Source: JANMEX01 sp043776635
GTDB taxonomy: Bacteria; Pseudomonadota; Alphaproteobacteria; Rhizobiales; Rhizobiaceae
Length of the DNA: 14,812 nt
Direction: 5' to 3'
Assembly: GCA_043776635.1 (NCBI GenBank)
Contig: JAYVRA010000105.1
Span: 1-14,812 of the forward strand
How positions within the stretch are numbered: the first letter of the stretch is position 1; each line of letters starts with the position of its first letter. Under the pieces are notes generated by a model. It did not search any database. It saw nothing but the letters and a program-made list of their open reading frames with translations, and was not told the DNA's origin. Position numbers and translations under genes: made by a program. Below are positions 6,443 through 14,812 of the stretch, piece after piece.

Positions 6443-7310
6443 CCTCAATGAAGACCCTATCCGCGTTACCCCGCGTCGGGCCACAACTGAAAGCCGCCGC
6501 TGGCGCTTCATTCTCACATCGCTCGCACTGGGTTATCTCGCGTTCTTCTTAATCTTGCCGCTGGTTGCTGTCTTCACAGAAGCCTTCCGCAAAGGGGCCG
6601 GCCCGTTTTTTGCGGCACTTGTGGACCCGGAGGCTGTATCGGCCATCTATCTCACACTGTTCGTCGCGGCCATTGCTGTGCCACTCAATCTGGTCTTCGG
6701 CATAGCCGCCGCATGGGCCATTGCCAAGTATGAGTTCAAGGGTAAAGCGCTGTTAACAACACTGATTGATCTGCCGTTTTCCGTCTCGCCTGTCATTTCC
6801 GGCCTCGTGTTCGTGCTGCTGTTCGGCTCCGGAAGTTTGCTTGGCCCTTTTTTGAAGTCATATGGCGTGCAGGTATTGTTTGCGGTTCCAGGGATTGTTC
6901 TGGCGACAATATTCGTCACATTCCCCTTCATCGCCCGGGAACTAATTCCGCTGATGCAGGAACAGGGCACTACTGACGAAGAGGCGGCTCTGTCGCTTGG
7001 TGCCAATGGCTGGCAGACTTTTTGGCATGTTACATTGCCCAATATTAAGTGGGGCTTGCTTTATGGCGTGTTGCTCTGCAACGCCCGCGCCATGGGCGAG
7101 TTCGGCGCTGTATCCGTAGTTTCAGGCCACATTCGCGGCCTTACCAACACGATGCCGCTGCACATCGAAATCCTTTACAATGAGTATAATTTCGTTGGCG
7201 CGTTTGCCGTTGCCACGCTCTTGGCAGTGCTGGCGCTGGTCACGCTTATTCTCAAAACATTGCTCGAGCTGCGCTACGCAGACGAGCTTTCAGCCCTTAA
7301 AAAACACTAG
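6432..7310 (+). CDS. cysW: Sulfate ABC transporter permease CysW
   Basis: This is the second permease subunit, 292 residues, pairing with CysT. A basic cytoplasmic N-terminus (about 25 residues) precedes the first membrane helix LGYLAFFLILPLVAVF. The EAA loop is EEAALSLGANGWQTFWHVTLP (about residues 182-202), followed by NARAMGEFGAVSVVSG as in other CysW proteins. The C-terminal helix ends in ELRYADELSALKKH. A strong ribosome binding site AAGGAGG (6418-6424) lies inside the end of cysT, 7 bases before the ATG, which supports the overlapping start. cysA begins 9 bp downstream. Confidence 0.93.
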   Translation: MARDLNEDPIRVTPRRATTESRRWRFILTSLALGYLAFFLILPLVAVFTEAFRKGAGPFFAALVDPEAVSAIYLTLFVAAIAVPLNLVFGIAAAWAIAKYEFKGKALLTTLIDLPFSVSPVISGLVFVLLFGSGSLLGPFLKSYGVQVLFAVPGIVLATIFVTFPFIARELIPLMQEQGTTDEEAALSLGANGWQTFWHVTLPNIKWGLLYGVLLCNARAMGEFGAVSVVSGHIRGLTNTMPLHIEILYNEYNFVGAFAVATLLAVLALVTLILKTLLELRYADELSALKKH

Positions 7311-7319
7311 GAACGCTTC

Positions 7320-8360
7320 ATGGAAGTACGCATTGATAACGTTCGCAAAGAGTTCGACCAGTTTCCGGCGCTCAACGATGTTTCGCTGGATATTCGTTCT
7401 GGCGAGTTGATCGCACTGCTTGGTCCCTCCGGTTCTGGCAAGACGACACTATTGCGCCTCATCGCCGGCCTTGAGTATCCCACCCAAGGCGCGGTGTTTT
7501 TTGGAGATGAAGACGCCTCACGCAAAACAGTGCAAGAGCGCAATGTCGGCTTTGTATTTCAGCACTATGCCCTGTTCCGCCATATGACAGTGGTCGAAAA
7601 TGTCGGCTTTGGCCTCAAAGTTATGCCCTCCAGTACCCGCCCGGAAAAGGCGGAAATCCGTCGTCGTGCGATGGAGCTGCTGGCTCTGGTTCAATTGCCA
7701 GGTCTTGAAAACCGCTATCCCGCCCAGCTTTCAGGTGGTCAGCGCCAGCGTGTTGCGCTTGCCCGCGCTATGGCAATTGAACCGAAGGTGTTGCTGCTCG
7801 ATGAACCATTTGGCGCGCTGGATGCGCAGGTGCGCCGCGAGCTGCGCTCATGGCTGCGCGAAATCCACAATAAAACCAAGCATACCACAGTGTTCGTGAC
7901 GCACGATCAGGAGGAAGCGTTGGAGCTGGCAGACCGCGTTGTGGTCATGAATAAAGGCAAAATCGAGCAAATCGGCACACCGGATGAGATCTATGACAAT
8001 CCGCGCACGCCATTTGTGTTCGGCTTTATCGGCGAATCCTCGCGCTTGCCTGTCACAGTTGGCGGCGGCCAAATCCGTTATCACGGCACACAAATCGCCG
8101 GTGCTACTGATGATATGCCTTCGGGCGAAGGCACTTTGTTTTTCCGCCCGTATGATATTGAAATCGCAGACGGCATCAGCGCTGCAATAGAAGGCACAGT
8201 GGTTGGTCTGCGCCGCACCGCCGGTACACGCCATCTGGAACTAGAGCTCCCGGCAGGCCACAAAATGGAAATCGAGTTGTCACCGGATCATATTGCGCCA
8301 ATTGGCTCCAAAATCGCCTTCCGCCCCAAGAAATGGAAGTTCTTCCCGCTGGAAAGCTAA
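7320..8360 (+). CDS. cysA: Sulfate ABC transporter ATPase CysA
   Basis: This cytoplasmic ATP-hydrolysing subunit (346 residues) is expected to act as a homodimer driving CysT/CysW. Visible motifs in order are Walker A GPSGSGKTT (35-43), Q-loop Q81, signature LSGGQRQRVALARA (137-150), Walker B VLLLDEPFGALD (157-168) and the H-loop histidine in VFVTHDQEEAL (H195). The C-terminal 110 residues form a TOBE-like regulatory domain (EGTVVGLRRTAGTRHLELEL). All catalytic residues are intact. It is the last gene of the sbp-cysTWA unit. No strong terminator is visible in the 107-bp gap after it, so some read-through into the methyltransferase gene is possible. Confidence 0.94.
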   Translation: MEVRIDNVRKEFDQFPALNDVSLDIRSGELIALLGPSGSGKTTLLRLIAGLEYPTQGAVFFGDEDASRKTVQERNVGFVFQHYALFRHMTVVENVGFGLKVMPSSTRPEKAEIRRRAMELLALVQLPGLENRYPAQLSGGQRQRVALARAMAIEPKVLLLDEPFGALDAQVRRELRSWLREIHNKTKHTTVFVTHDQEEALELADRVVVMNKGKIEQIGTPDEIYDNPRTPFVFGFIGESSRLPVTVGGGQIRYHGTQIAGATDDMPSGEGTLFFRPYDIEIADGISAAIEGTVVGLRRTAGTRHLELELPAGHKMEIELSPDHIAPIGSKIAFRPKKWKFFPLES

Positions 8361-8467
8361 ACTTAGCCTCATCAGAGGTGGTTATTTTGTTTGAATGTCG
8401 ATAGAGAGCGACCACAAGTGCATTTCCAAGTGATGCGACAAAACAAAAAATAAGTTGGAGTTACCCC

Positions 8468-9754
8468 ATGCGCTTAGGCGGAAGAATTGCTGCGGCCAGC
8501 GAAGTATTGGCCGATATGAATGCCCGCAAGCGCCCGGTCGCTGATGCCCTCAAAGATTGGGGTCTGTCACACCGTTTCGCAGGCTCCGGCGACCGCGCTG
8601 CAATTGGTAATCTGGCCTATGATGCGCTTCGAAAGAAATCCTCGCTCGGCTGGTGTATGGGCGATGATGCGCCGCTCAATCTTGTGGTTGGCGTCCTGTT
8701 CGACGGCTGGAACGAAACGCCGGAAAGCTTGGCTGCCAAGCTGGACGGTGATAAGTTCGCACTGGCGCTGCCGGAAAACCTCTCCCGCTTCCATACGGTA
8801 AACTTGGGCGACGCCCCCGCGCATATCCAAGCCGACTTGCCGGAATGGGCGATGGCGTCGCTTGAAACAACGCTTTGTGATGATCTCATCCAAGAGGGCC
8901 AAGCCCTAACCCGGCGCCCGCCAGTCGATATCCGCGCTAACCGCTTGCTGTCATCGCGCGATAAAGTGTTGGCAGATTTGCCAAAAGACATCGGCGCGGT
9001 CGCCTCCGATCTCGCGCTCGATGGCATACGCATTCCCGCCGGTCCGCGTGATTACCGCCAGCCGAACATTCAGGCCGAACCGGCGTTTCAAAAGGGCTGG
9101 TTTGAAATCCAAGACGAAGGCTCGCAAATCGTGGCGCAGCTTATCGGCGCAAAGTCCGGTAACTCCGTGCTGGACTATTGCGCAGGCGGCGGTGGCAAAA
9201 CATTGGCGCTGGCCTCGATGCTCGAAAATAAAGGTCAAATTTATGCAACCGATAGCGATAAATCCCGCCTCGCACCAATTTTTGAGCGCCTCAAACGCGC
9301 CGAAACCCGCAATGTGCAAGTCCGTCCTGCAAAATCAGACCTGTCAGACTTGCTCGGCGCAATAGACCATGTGGTAATTGACGCGCCTTGCACGGGAGCA
9401 GGAACATGGCGCCGCCGCCCCGATGCCAAATGGCGCCTCGGCGAAGGCCAGTTGCAACAGCGCATGAAGGAACAGGCGGAAATTCTGGACGCTGCCAAAG
9501 TCTTCGTCAAAACCGGTGGCCATTTGGTTTACATTACGTGCTCACTTTTCGCCGAAGAAAACGAAAACCAAGTCGCCAGCTTCTTGGCCGCTAACCCGAC
9601 TTTCACAGCCTTGTCATCTGCCCAGGTACTAGCCAGCGCCATGCCGACCGCTAATCCCGCGCAATTCATTCTTGGCGCAAATGGACTGACGCTGACCCCG
9701 CATCGCACCGGCACGGATGGTTTTTTCCTTTCTCTGATGCAGAAAAGCGCTTAA
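8468..9754 (+). CDS. RsmB/NOP-family rRNA cytosine-C5 methyltransferase
   Basis: This SAM-dependent RNA m5C methyltransferase has 428 residues. An N-terminal helical, NusB-like or alphaproteobacterial-specific region comes first (about 1-60), then the catalytic Rossmann domain. Motif I is VLDYCAGGGGKTLALA (234-249). The acidic ribose-binding motif is YATDSDKSRL. The catalytic-fold cysteine is in motif IV DAPCTGAGTWRRRPD (C308) and the nucleophilic cysteine in motif VI YITCSLFAEENE (C358), the two-cysteine arrangement typical of RsmB/Nop2 enzymes. TTGGAG lies 8 bases before the ATG. The exact target cytosine cannot be predicted from sequence. It appears to stand alone between cysA and the broken SDR gene. 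Confidence 0.88.
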   Translation: MRLGGRIAAASEVLADMNARKRPVADALKDWGLSHRFAGSGDRAAIGNLAYDALRKKSSLGWCMGDDAPLNLVVGVLFDGWNETPESLAAKLDGDKFALALPENLSRFHTVNLGDAPAHIQADLPEWAMASLETTLCDDLIQEGQALTRRPPVDIRANRLLSSRDKVLADLPKDIGAVASDLALDGIRIPAGPRDYRQPNIQAEPAFQKGWFEIQDEGSQIVAQLIGAKSGNSVLDYCAGGGGKTLALASMLENKGQIYATDSDKSRLAPIFERLKRAETRNVQVRPAKSDLSDLLGAIDHVVIDAPCTGAGTWRRRPDAKWRLGEGQLQQRMKEQAEILDAAKVFVKTGGHLVYITCSLFAEENENQVASFLAANPTFTALSSAQVLASAMPTANPAQFILGANGLTLTPHRTGTDGFFLSLMQKSA

Positions 9755-9777
9755 GCCGAAAGTCACAAGTGTCTCCC

Positions 9778-10764
9778 ATGTCCACACAAAAAGTAGCCAA
9801 AATCACCGCAGGCGGCAGCGGTATGGGGGCGGATAGCGCCCGCAAGCTGGCGCAGGATGGTTTCAAGGTTGCCATTCTCTCTTAGTCCGGCAAGGGCGAG
9901 GCGCTGGCCAAAGAACTGGCGGCATCGGCGTCACTGGCTCCAACCAATCCAATGAAGATGTGAAGCGCCTTGTGGATAGCGCCATGGAAAAATGGGGCAG
10001 GGTGGACGTGCTGGTCAACAGCGCCGCCCACGGACCCCGCGCGCCCATCGTGGAAATTACAGATGAAATGTGGCACACCGGCATATATGTCTATTTTCTC
10101 AACGTCGTGCGCCCGACGCGCTTTGTAACGCCCGTCATGCAAGCCCAAAAAACCGGCGTTATTATCAACATCTCCACCTTTGCCGCCTTCGAGCCGGACC
10201 CGGTATTCCCAACCTCCGGCCTTTTCCGTGCAGGGCTTGCCGCCTATACCAGGGTCAGGGCCTGTTAATTTTGATGAAATGGCAGGCGAATGGCGAAACT
10301 ATCCAAGGAAAACAGTGCAGTACGGGCTTAAGGCCCGTTTAAACTGTTTGACGCCGCAGAGTGAAGTCAGTTGCCTCTTGGTGTCATGATCGGGCGCTTT
10401 CCGGCGATTGCGTTGTCGCAAAAGTTTGAAAATGCCCGCATTTCCCGGCGCTTTCGCTCCTGTGCCTTGACATTGGCACTCACCAAAAATCACATCGATC
10501 ATTTCGTCAAAATTATCAGGCCCGGACCCTAAGCTTTACGCCGATAAATATGCCGCCGGAAACATCCGCATGAACAATGTGCTGCCGGGCTTCATCGATA
10601 GCCTGCCCGAAAAAGAGGAGTGGCGAAACCGCATCCCCATGGGCCGCTACGGCAAGTCCATGCAGGAAATCGCTTCAGTTGTAGCATTCCTCGCCAGCGA
10701 AGGTGGCGGGTATATCACGGGGCGGAATATTCGGGTCGATGGCGGAATTACGCGGTCTGTTAGA
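9778..10764 (+). pseudogene. Short-chain dehydrogenase/reductase, multiply disrupted
   Basis: The pieces together spell a whole SDR oxidoreductase. The NAD(P)-binding start ITAGGSGMGADSARKLAQDG runs from ATG 9778. The middle part includes RVDVLVNSAAHGPRAP and GVIINISTFAAFEPDP. The end includes NNVLPGFIDSLP, AFLASEGGGYITG and NIRVDGGITRSV. Lesions seen are: an in-frame TAG at 9883-9885 after VAILS; loss of one base near 9919-9920, changing frame between KEL and GIGVTG; a 280-bp repeat inserted between 10250 and 10531, splitting AAYT from KLYADKYAAGN; and an AGA codon at 10762-10764, where I expect the stop after RSV. The frame now runs on to 10935 across the convergent gene. Removing the repeat restores TAT ACC AAG CTT TAC in frame. 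The substrate of the ancestral enzyme is unknown. A functional product is very unlikely. Confidence 0.9.
10251..10530 (-). repeat. MITE-like interspersed repeat, copy 2 (280 bp), inside the SDR gene
   Basis: This is the same element as at 3660-3982, in the opposite orientation. The terminal inverted repeats are 31 bp, 10251-10281 against the reverse complement of 10500-10530, matching at 28 of 31 positions and starting AGGGTC. The interrupted SDR reading frame is restored exactly if 10251-10530 is removed, so these boundaries are well supported and no target-site duplication is visible. Internal blocks shared with copy 1 include 31 identical bases at 10346-10376 and the hairpin ACGGGCTTAAGGCCCGT at 10322-10338. 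There is no transposase. It has a single version of the 16-bp unit that is tripled in copy 1. Its better-matched ends suggest a younger insertion than copy 1. Confidence 0.85.
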
Positions 10765-10780
10765 GTGAATGGAGAAGTGC

Positions 10781-10798
10781 GCGCAACGAAAGTTGCGC
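10781..10798. terminator. Hairpin between convergent genes, possible terminator
   Basis: A perfect 7-bp stem GCGCAAC/GTTGCGC encloses a GAAA tetraloop when read on the plus strand. It abuts the stop codon of the minus-strand gene at 10799 and lies just after the expected end of the SDR gene. No T-run follows on either strand, so intrinsic termination is uncertain; it may instead be a 3'-end stabilising stem. Confidence 0.45.
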
Positions 10799-11449
10799 CT
10801 AACCCCCTTCAACCATACCAATCACAATCAAAACCTGAAAATCCTCCGCCTTGCAGCCTGATACTACCGGCATCGCTTCGCCCGGTGGCACGGGTATGCT
10901 GGCAACCTGCGCTTTGGCAGGCGAACAGGAGTTGACACTTTCCGGCGTGTAGCGTGCCGCTCTGCATCTCAGATGTGTCACATCATAAAGCGATGCGCCT
11001 TGGTCGAGTTCCCATTTTTGTGTGCCATCCGCGCCTTTGGGGTGGATGGTGAGCACAGCTGTTACCTCGCGTGCGCCTGATACCACATACTTGCCCGCCG
11101 GAATTGGAAAAACCGGCTTTTCCATCAAAAGCCCATGCTCTTCCAGCCACCAGTCAGCAGCATCAAACCGCCAACCGGCAGGCGCAACGCCGCCTTGCGC
11201 ACCAACTAATGTTTCATAATCGCGCAACTTCACCCCGCGAGGGCCGGGATCTATTGCCCAAAGCCCCCAGTTTTCAGCGCCGGATCCGGAATTCAAATTT
11301 TTATCACCCAGTGCTGCAACATATTGTGTCGGAATGCGCTTATAATCTGTCCCGGCAGTTGCGAAATGGGGCAGCAAAAAAAAGCTGAGCGCGAAAAGCG
11401 CCAGGTGCAAAAGCCTTCTGGTGCTGATTATTCTTATCTGGTTCATCAT
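10799..11449 (-). CDS. Conserved exported protein of unknown function
   Basis: The product has 216 residues, with an N-terminal signal peptide (basic MMNQIRIISTRR, a hydrophobic core LLHLALFALSFFLLP, a probable cleavage near ATA-G at about 32), so it is probably periplasmic. The mature part has striking motifs, SGSGAENWGLWAIDPGPRGV, GWRFDAADWWLEEHGLLME and GKYVVSGAREVTAVLTI. Three cysteines near the C-terminus (CRAARYTPESVNSC and SGC) could form disulfides. I recognise it as resembling uncharacterised alphaproteobacterial proteins but know no function. GGGAGAGAG directly precedes two adjacent ATG codons (11447-11449 and 11444-11446). It is divergent from the TspO gene and convergent with the SDR pseudogene. 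Confidence 0.8.
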   Translation of the reverse strand: MMNQIRIISTRRLLHLALFALSFFLLPHFATAGTDYKRIPTQYVAALGDKNLNSGSGAENWGLWAIDPGPRGVKLRDYETLVGAQGGVAPAGWRFDAADWWLEEHGLLMEKPVFPIPAGKYVVSGAREVTAVLTIHPKGADGTQKWELDQGASLYDVTHLRCRAARYTPESVNSCSPAKAQVASIPVPPGEAMPVVSGCKAEDFQVLIVIGMVEGG

Positions 11450-11544
11450 CTCTCTCCCTATCTGTAGTACTCATACGGTGCTGAAACAAATTTAGACCAA
11501 TCCGTAACTTGTCAGCTACCGTAGTAAAATTAAGGAGCTTCACT

Positions 11545-12000
11545 ATGCAGAAAAACTGGCTCACCCTCATCGGATTCATCATACTCGCCCTCGGCGGCGG
11601 TACGGCTATCGGGTTTACCACGCTTCCCGGCGAGTGGTATCAAGGCTTGGTAAAGCCAGTCTTCAATCCACCCGATTGGATTTTCGGGCCGGTCTGGACC
11701 ATCCTCTACATTATGATTGCGGTCGCGGGTTGGCGTTTGTGGGAAAGCCATAGCTCCAGCATCGCTATGAAAATCTGGTGGGTGGCATTGGTACTGAATT
11801 TCACGTGGTCTCCAACCTTCTTCGGGATGCAGCAAACGGGTCTGGCACTGGTGATCATTCTGGCAATGCTTGCCAGCATCATCGCGTTCATTTTCCAAAC
11901 GTCAAAAATCGACCGGATATCAGCCTTACTGTTCGTGCCTTACGCCGCATGGGTCAGCTTCGCAACGCTGCTCAACGCCTCACTGTTGTATCTTAATTGA
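11545..12000 (+). CDS. tspO: TspO/MBR-family membrane protein
   Basis: The 151-residue protein has five hydrophobic segments, the TspO/MBR (translocator, peripheral benzodiazepine receptor) architecture. Family signatures are PGEWYQGLVKPVFNPPDW, then FGPVWTILYIMIAVAGWRLW, then NFTWSPTFFG and PYAAWVSFATLLNASLLYLN. TspO proteins bind porphyrins or related ligands in the membrane and modulate tetrapyrrole or stress responses in bacteria; the specific role here is not evident. AAGGAG at 11532-11537, 7 bases before the ATG at 11545, fixes the start and excludes an upstream extension to 11509. No pigment or heme gene adjoins it in the window. Confidence 0.88.
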   Translation: MQKNWLTLIGFIILALGGGTAIGFTTLPGEWYQGLVKPVFNPPDWIFGPVWTILYIMIAVAGWRLWESHSSSIAMKIWWVALVLNFTWSPTFFGMQQTGLALVIILAMLASIIAFIFQTSKIDRISALLFVPYAAWVSFATLLNASLLYLN

Positions 12001-12183
12001 CCACGAACAACCCGATCAGAATTTGTGCCGCCACCGTGCTTGTTCCGCATCATTTCCATACTCATTGCGTACCCGCTTCGCATCGTTCTCGTGCGTTTGC
12101 CGACCGTTTCCCGATCGCCAAAAATCTGTGAATTTCGGTTTCCCCACGTTTACCGCATAGCTTGTTTGCGTCATGGTCTATCC

Positions 12184-12834
12184 ATGAAATCTCAAGACAT
12201 ATTGGTCAAAATCTCCGGCAAAAAACTACTGTTCGTCATGGCAGCCGAAGCCGAATACGGACCGCATTTACGGGGCCGGTTTGTCCCGCTTTTAACGGGC
12301 GTCGGCCCCGTCGAATCGGCCATTTCCCTGTCCGGTTTTTTGGCCGGAATGACCGCCGGAAACAACCTGCCGGACATTGTGATTTCGCTTGGTTCTGCGG
12401 GCTCCCGAACACTCAAACAGACCCGCATCTATCAGGTAAAATCAGTCTCCTACCGCGATATGGATGCAAGCGCTTTGGGCTTTGAGAAAGGTGCAACGCC
12501 ATTCCTCGCAGTCCCCAAAGTCCTCGAATTACCACTGCTGATTCCCAACATTGAAAGTGCGACTTTGTCCACTGGCGCCAACATTGTTTCCGGTGCTGCC
12601 TATGATGATATCGACGCCGGGATGGTAGATATGGAGACCTTCGCCTTGCAGCGCTGCTGCATGATCTACGGTGTCCCGCTTATCGGTCTGCGCGGAATTT
12701 CGGATGGCATCTCAGAGCTAAATCACGTCTCGGATTGGACCGAATATCTTGACATTATAGACGAAAAATTAGGCGGTATGGTGGATATGATGTTACAATC
12801 AATTACGTCTGGAACGCTCATCAGGCGTTTATAG
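12184..12834 (+). CDS. mtnN: 5'-methylthioadenosine/S-adenosylhomocysteine nucleosidase
   Basis: This enzyme of the purine nucleoside phosphorylase fold cleaves MTA and SAH (by-products of SAM use) to adenine plus the thioribose moiety. It has 216 residues. Visible features are the start motif LLFVMAAEAEYG (with the family's catalytic glutamate region), LLTGVGPVESA, a glycine-rich SLGSAGS segment, the ribose-binding VDMETFALQ (148-156) and LRGISDG, whose aspartate D174 is the expected catalytic acid. It resembles the rhizobial form rather than E. coli MtnN. The frame is open upstream to 12025, but that extension looks non-coding and ISGKKLLFVM near residue 10 fits family starts, so ATG 12184 is preferred. 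No clear ribosome binding site is seen. Confidence 0.85.
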   Translation: MKSQDILVKISGKKLLFVMAAEAEYGPHLRGRFVPLLTGVGPVESAISLSGFLAGMTAGNNLPDIVISLGSAGSRTLKQTRIYQVKSVSYRDMDASALGFEKGATPFLAVPKVLELPLLIPNIESATLSTGANIVSGAAYDDIDAGMVDMETFALQRCCMIYGVPLIGLRGISDGISELNHVSDWTEYLDIIDEKLGGMVDMMLQSITSGTLIRRL

Positions 12835-12958
12835 TCACTAAATACATTTGAATCATTTCATGAACAAGTTGATTTAATCTACGAAGATAGTGAATCATTC
12901 AGTTCACATTGCGACGTAACCCGTTGCATTGACTCATGTTTTTCACTAAATGCTCGCT

Positions 12959-14518
<1,560 letters not shown>

Positions 14519-14580
14519 CAAAACGCGGTTTTACTAAAAGCATGGCAGACTGCGGCATAAATATTTCTTTTGGGGCTGAC

Positions 14581-14606
14581 ATAGATAGCAAGAAAAAGCT
14601 ATTTAT
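14581..14606. other. Inverted repeat downstream of guaA
   Basis: ATAGATAGC (14581-14589) pairs with GCTATTTAT (14598-14606) with one mismatch around an 8-base A-rich loop. It is A/T-rich and lacks a clear T-run, so it is a weak terminator candidate. The 14519-14700 stretch otherwise shows no gene I can recognise. Confidence 0.35.
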
Positions 14607-14706
14607 ATCATGTGGTTACGTGTCATCGTCGCAGCAGGCTGCTTACAAGTATACAAATTGACTTTATCAAGTATTTCTGTGCGGCTTTAACAGCCCGTGT
14701 GACTGC

Positions 14707-14812
14707 CGCCTTGACGGGCGCGAAATCGCAGCGATGGCAGGCGCAATTCTGGCTGCCCGTATGCAAAAAGTGCCGGTGATTATTGATGGCTTCGTGGCCT
14801 CATCCGCCGCTG
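14707..14812 (+). pseudogene. cobT: CobT fragment, lacking its 5' part (runs off the window)
   Basis: Frame 1 reads RLDGREIAAMAGAILAARM and continues QKVPVIIDGFVASSAA to the window edge. This matches the central part of nicotinate-nucleotide-dimethylbenzimidazole phosphoribosyltransferase (CobT, called CobU in rhizobia), which activates the lower ligand of cobalamin. In intact proteins this segment lies well past the middle and about 200 residues precede it. Here the frame opens only at 14662 after a TGA, and the residues before RLDGRE show no CobT similarity that I can see. No in-frame start or upstream CobT motif is present between guaA and this point. The gene is therefore probably 5'-truncated, with the junction near 14690-14710. 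Confidence 0.65.

Noticed and set aside
8367..8390. Hairpin CCTC-ATCA-GAGG followed by a T-rich stretch as the cysA terminator
   Set aside because: The stem is only 4 bp and the T-run is interrupted; too weak to call.
12025..12183. N-terminal extension of the nucleosidase
   Set aside because: The extension lacks family similarity, and the core motif sits at the expected distance from ATG 12184.
14520..14532. AAAAC-GCG-GTTTT as the guaA terminator
   Set aside because: The stem is short and A/T-dominated with a 3-base loop; not convincing.

Overview
The window reads as an alphaproteobacterial chromosome segment, most likely from the order Hyphomicrobiales. This rests on recognised protein families (an OxyR/KatG pair, an Rrf2 regulator next to a sulfate ABC operon, a rhizobial-style MTA/SAH nucleosidase, an RsmB-like rRNA methyltransferase near guaA) and on moderate GC content. 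Genus cannot be decided from the sequence. I did not find a convincing new multi-gene system. The interest lies mainly in genome decay and mobile DNA.

Left part (1-3650). The last 30 codons of an IS630-family transposase run into the 3' third of an aquaporin Z gene, apparently an insertion junction at a TA. A convergent oxyR follows, divergent from katG across a 102-bp intergenic region that contains an interrupted inverted repeat, a plausible OxyR operator. OxyR keeps the two redox cysteines in the canonical spacing and KatG keeps its full active site. A Rho-independent terminator follows katG.

Middle part (3650-9755). A 323-bp MITE-like repeat with 31-bp imperfect terminal inverted repeats ends only 21 bp before an Rrf2-family regulator with a cysteine cluster. 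Then come sbp, cysT, cysW and cysA, tightly spaced and partly overlapping: a complete periplasmic-binding-protein-dependent sulfate/thiosulfate importer. The regulator is probably its sulfur or Fe-S/cysteine-responsive controller. An RsmB/NOP-family rRNA cytosine methyltransferase follows.

Right part (9778-14812). A short-chain dehydrogenase gene is broken by a premature TAG, a one-base frameshift, insertion of a second copy of the same repeat (280 bp, opposite orientation) and apparent loss of its own stop codon. Because the interrupted coding sequence is recognisable, the exact element boundaries can be inferred: 10251-10530, with no visible target-site duplication. Next are a convergent exported protein of unknown function, a TspO/MBR membrane protein, an MTA/SAH nucleosidase and guaA (GMP synthase). 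The window ends in a 5'-truncated fragment of cobT. Decayed or truncated genes (aqpZ, SDR, cobT) thus alternate with well-preserved core genes, which suggests ongoing loss of dispensable functions with mobile elements involved in at least two cases.
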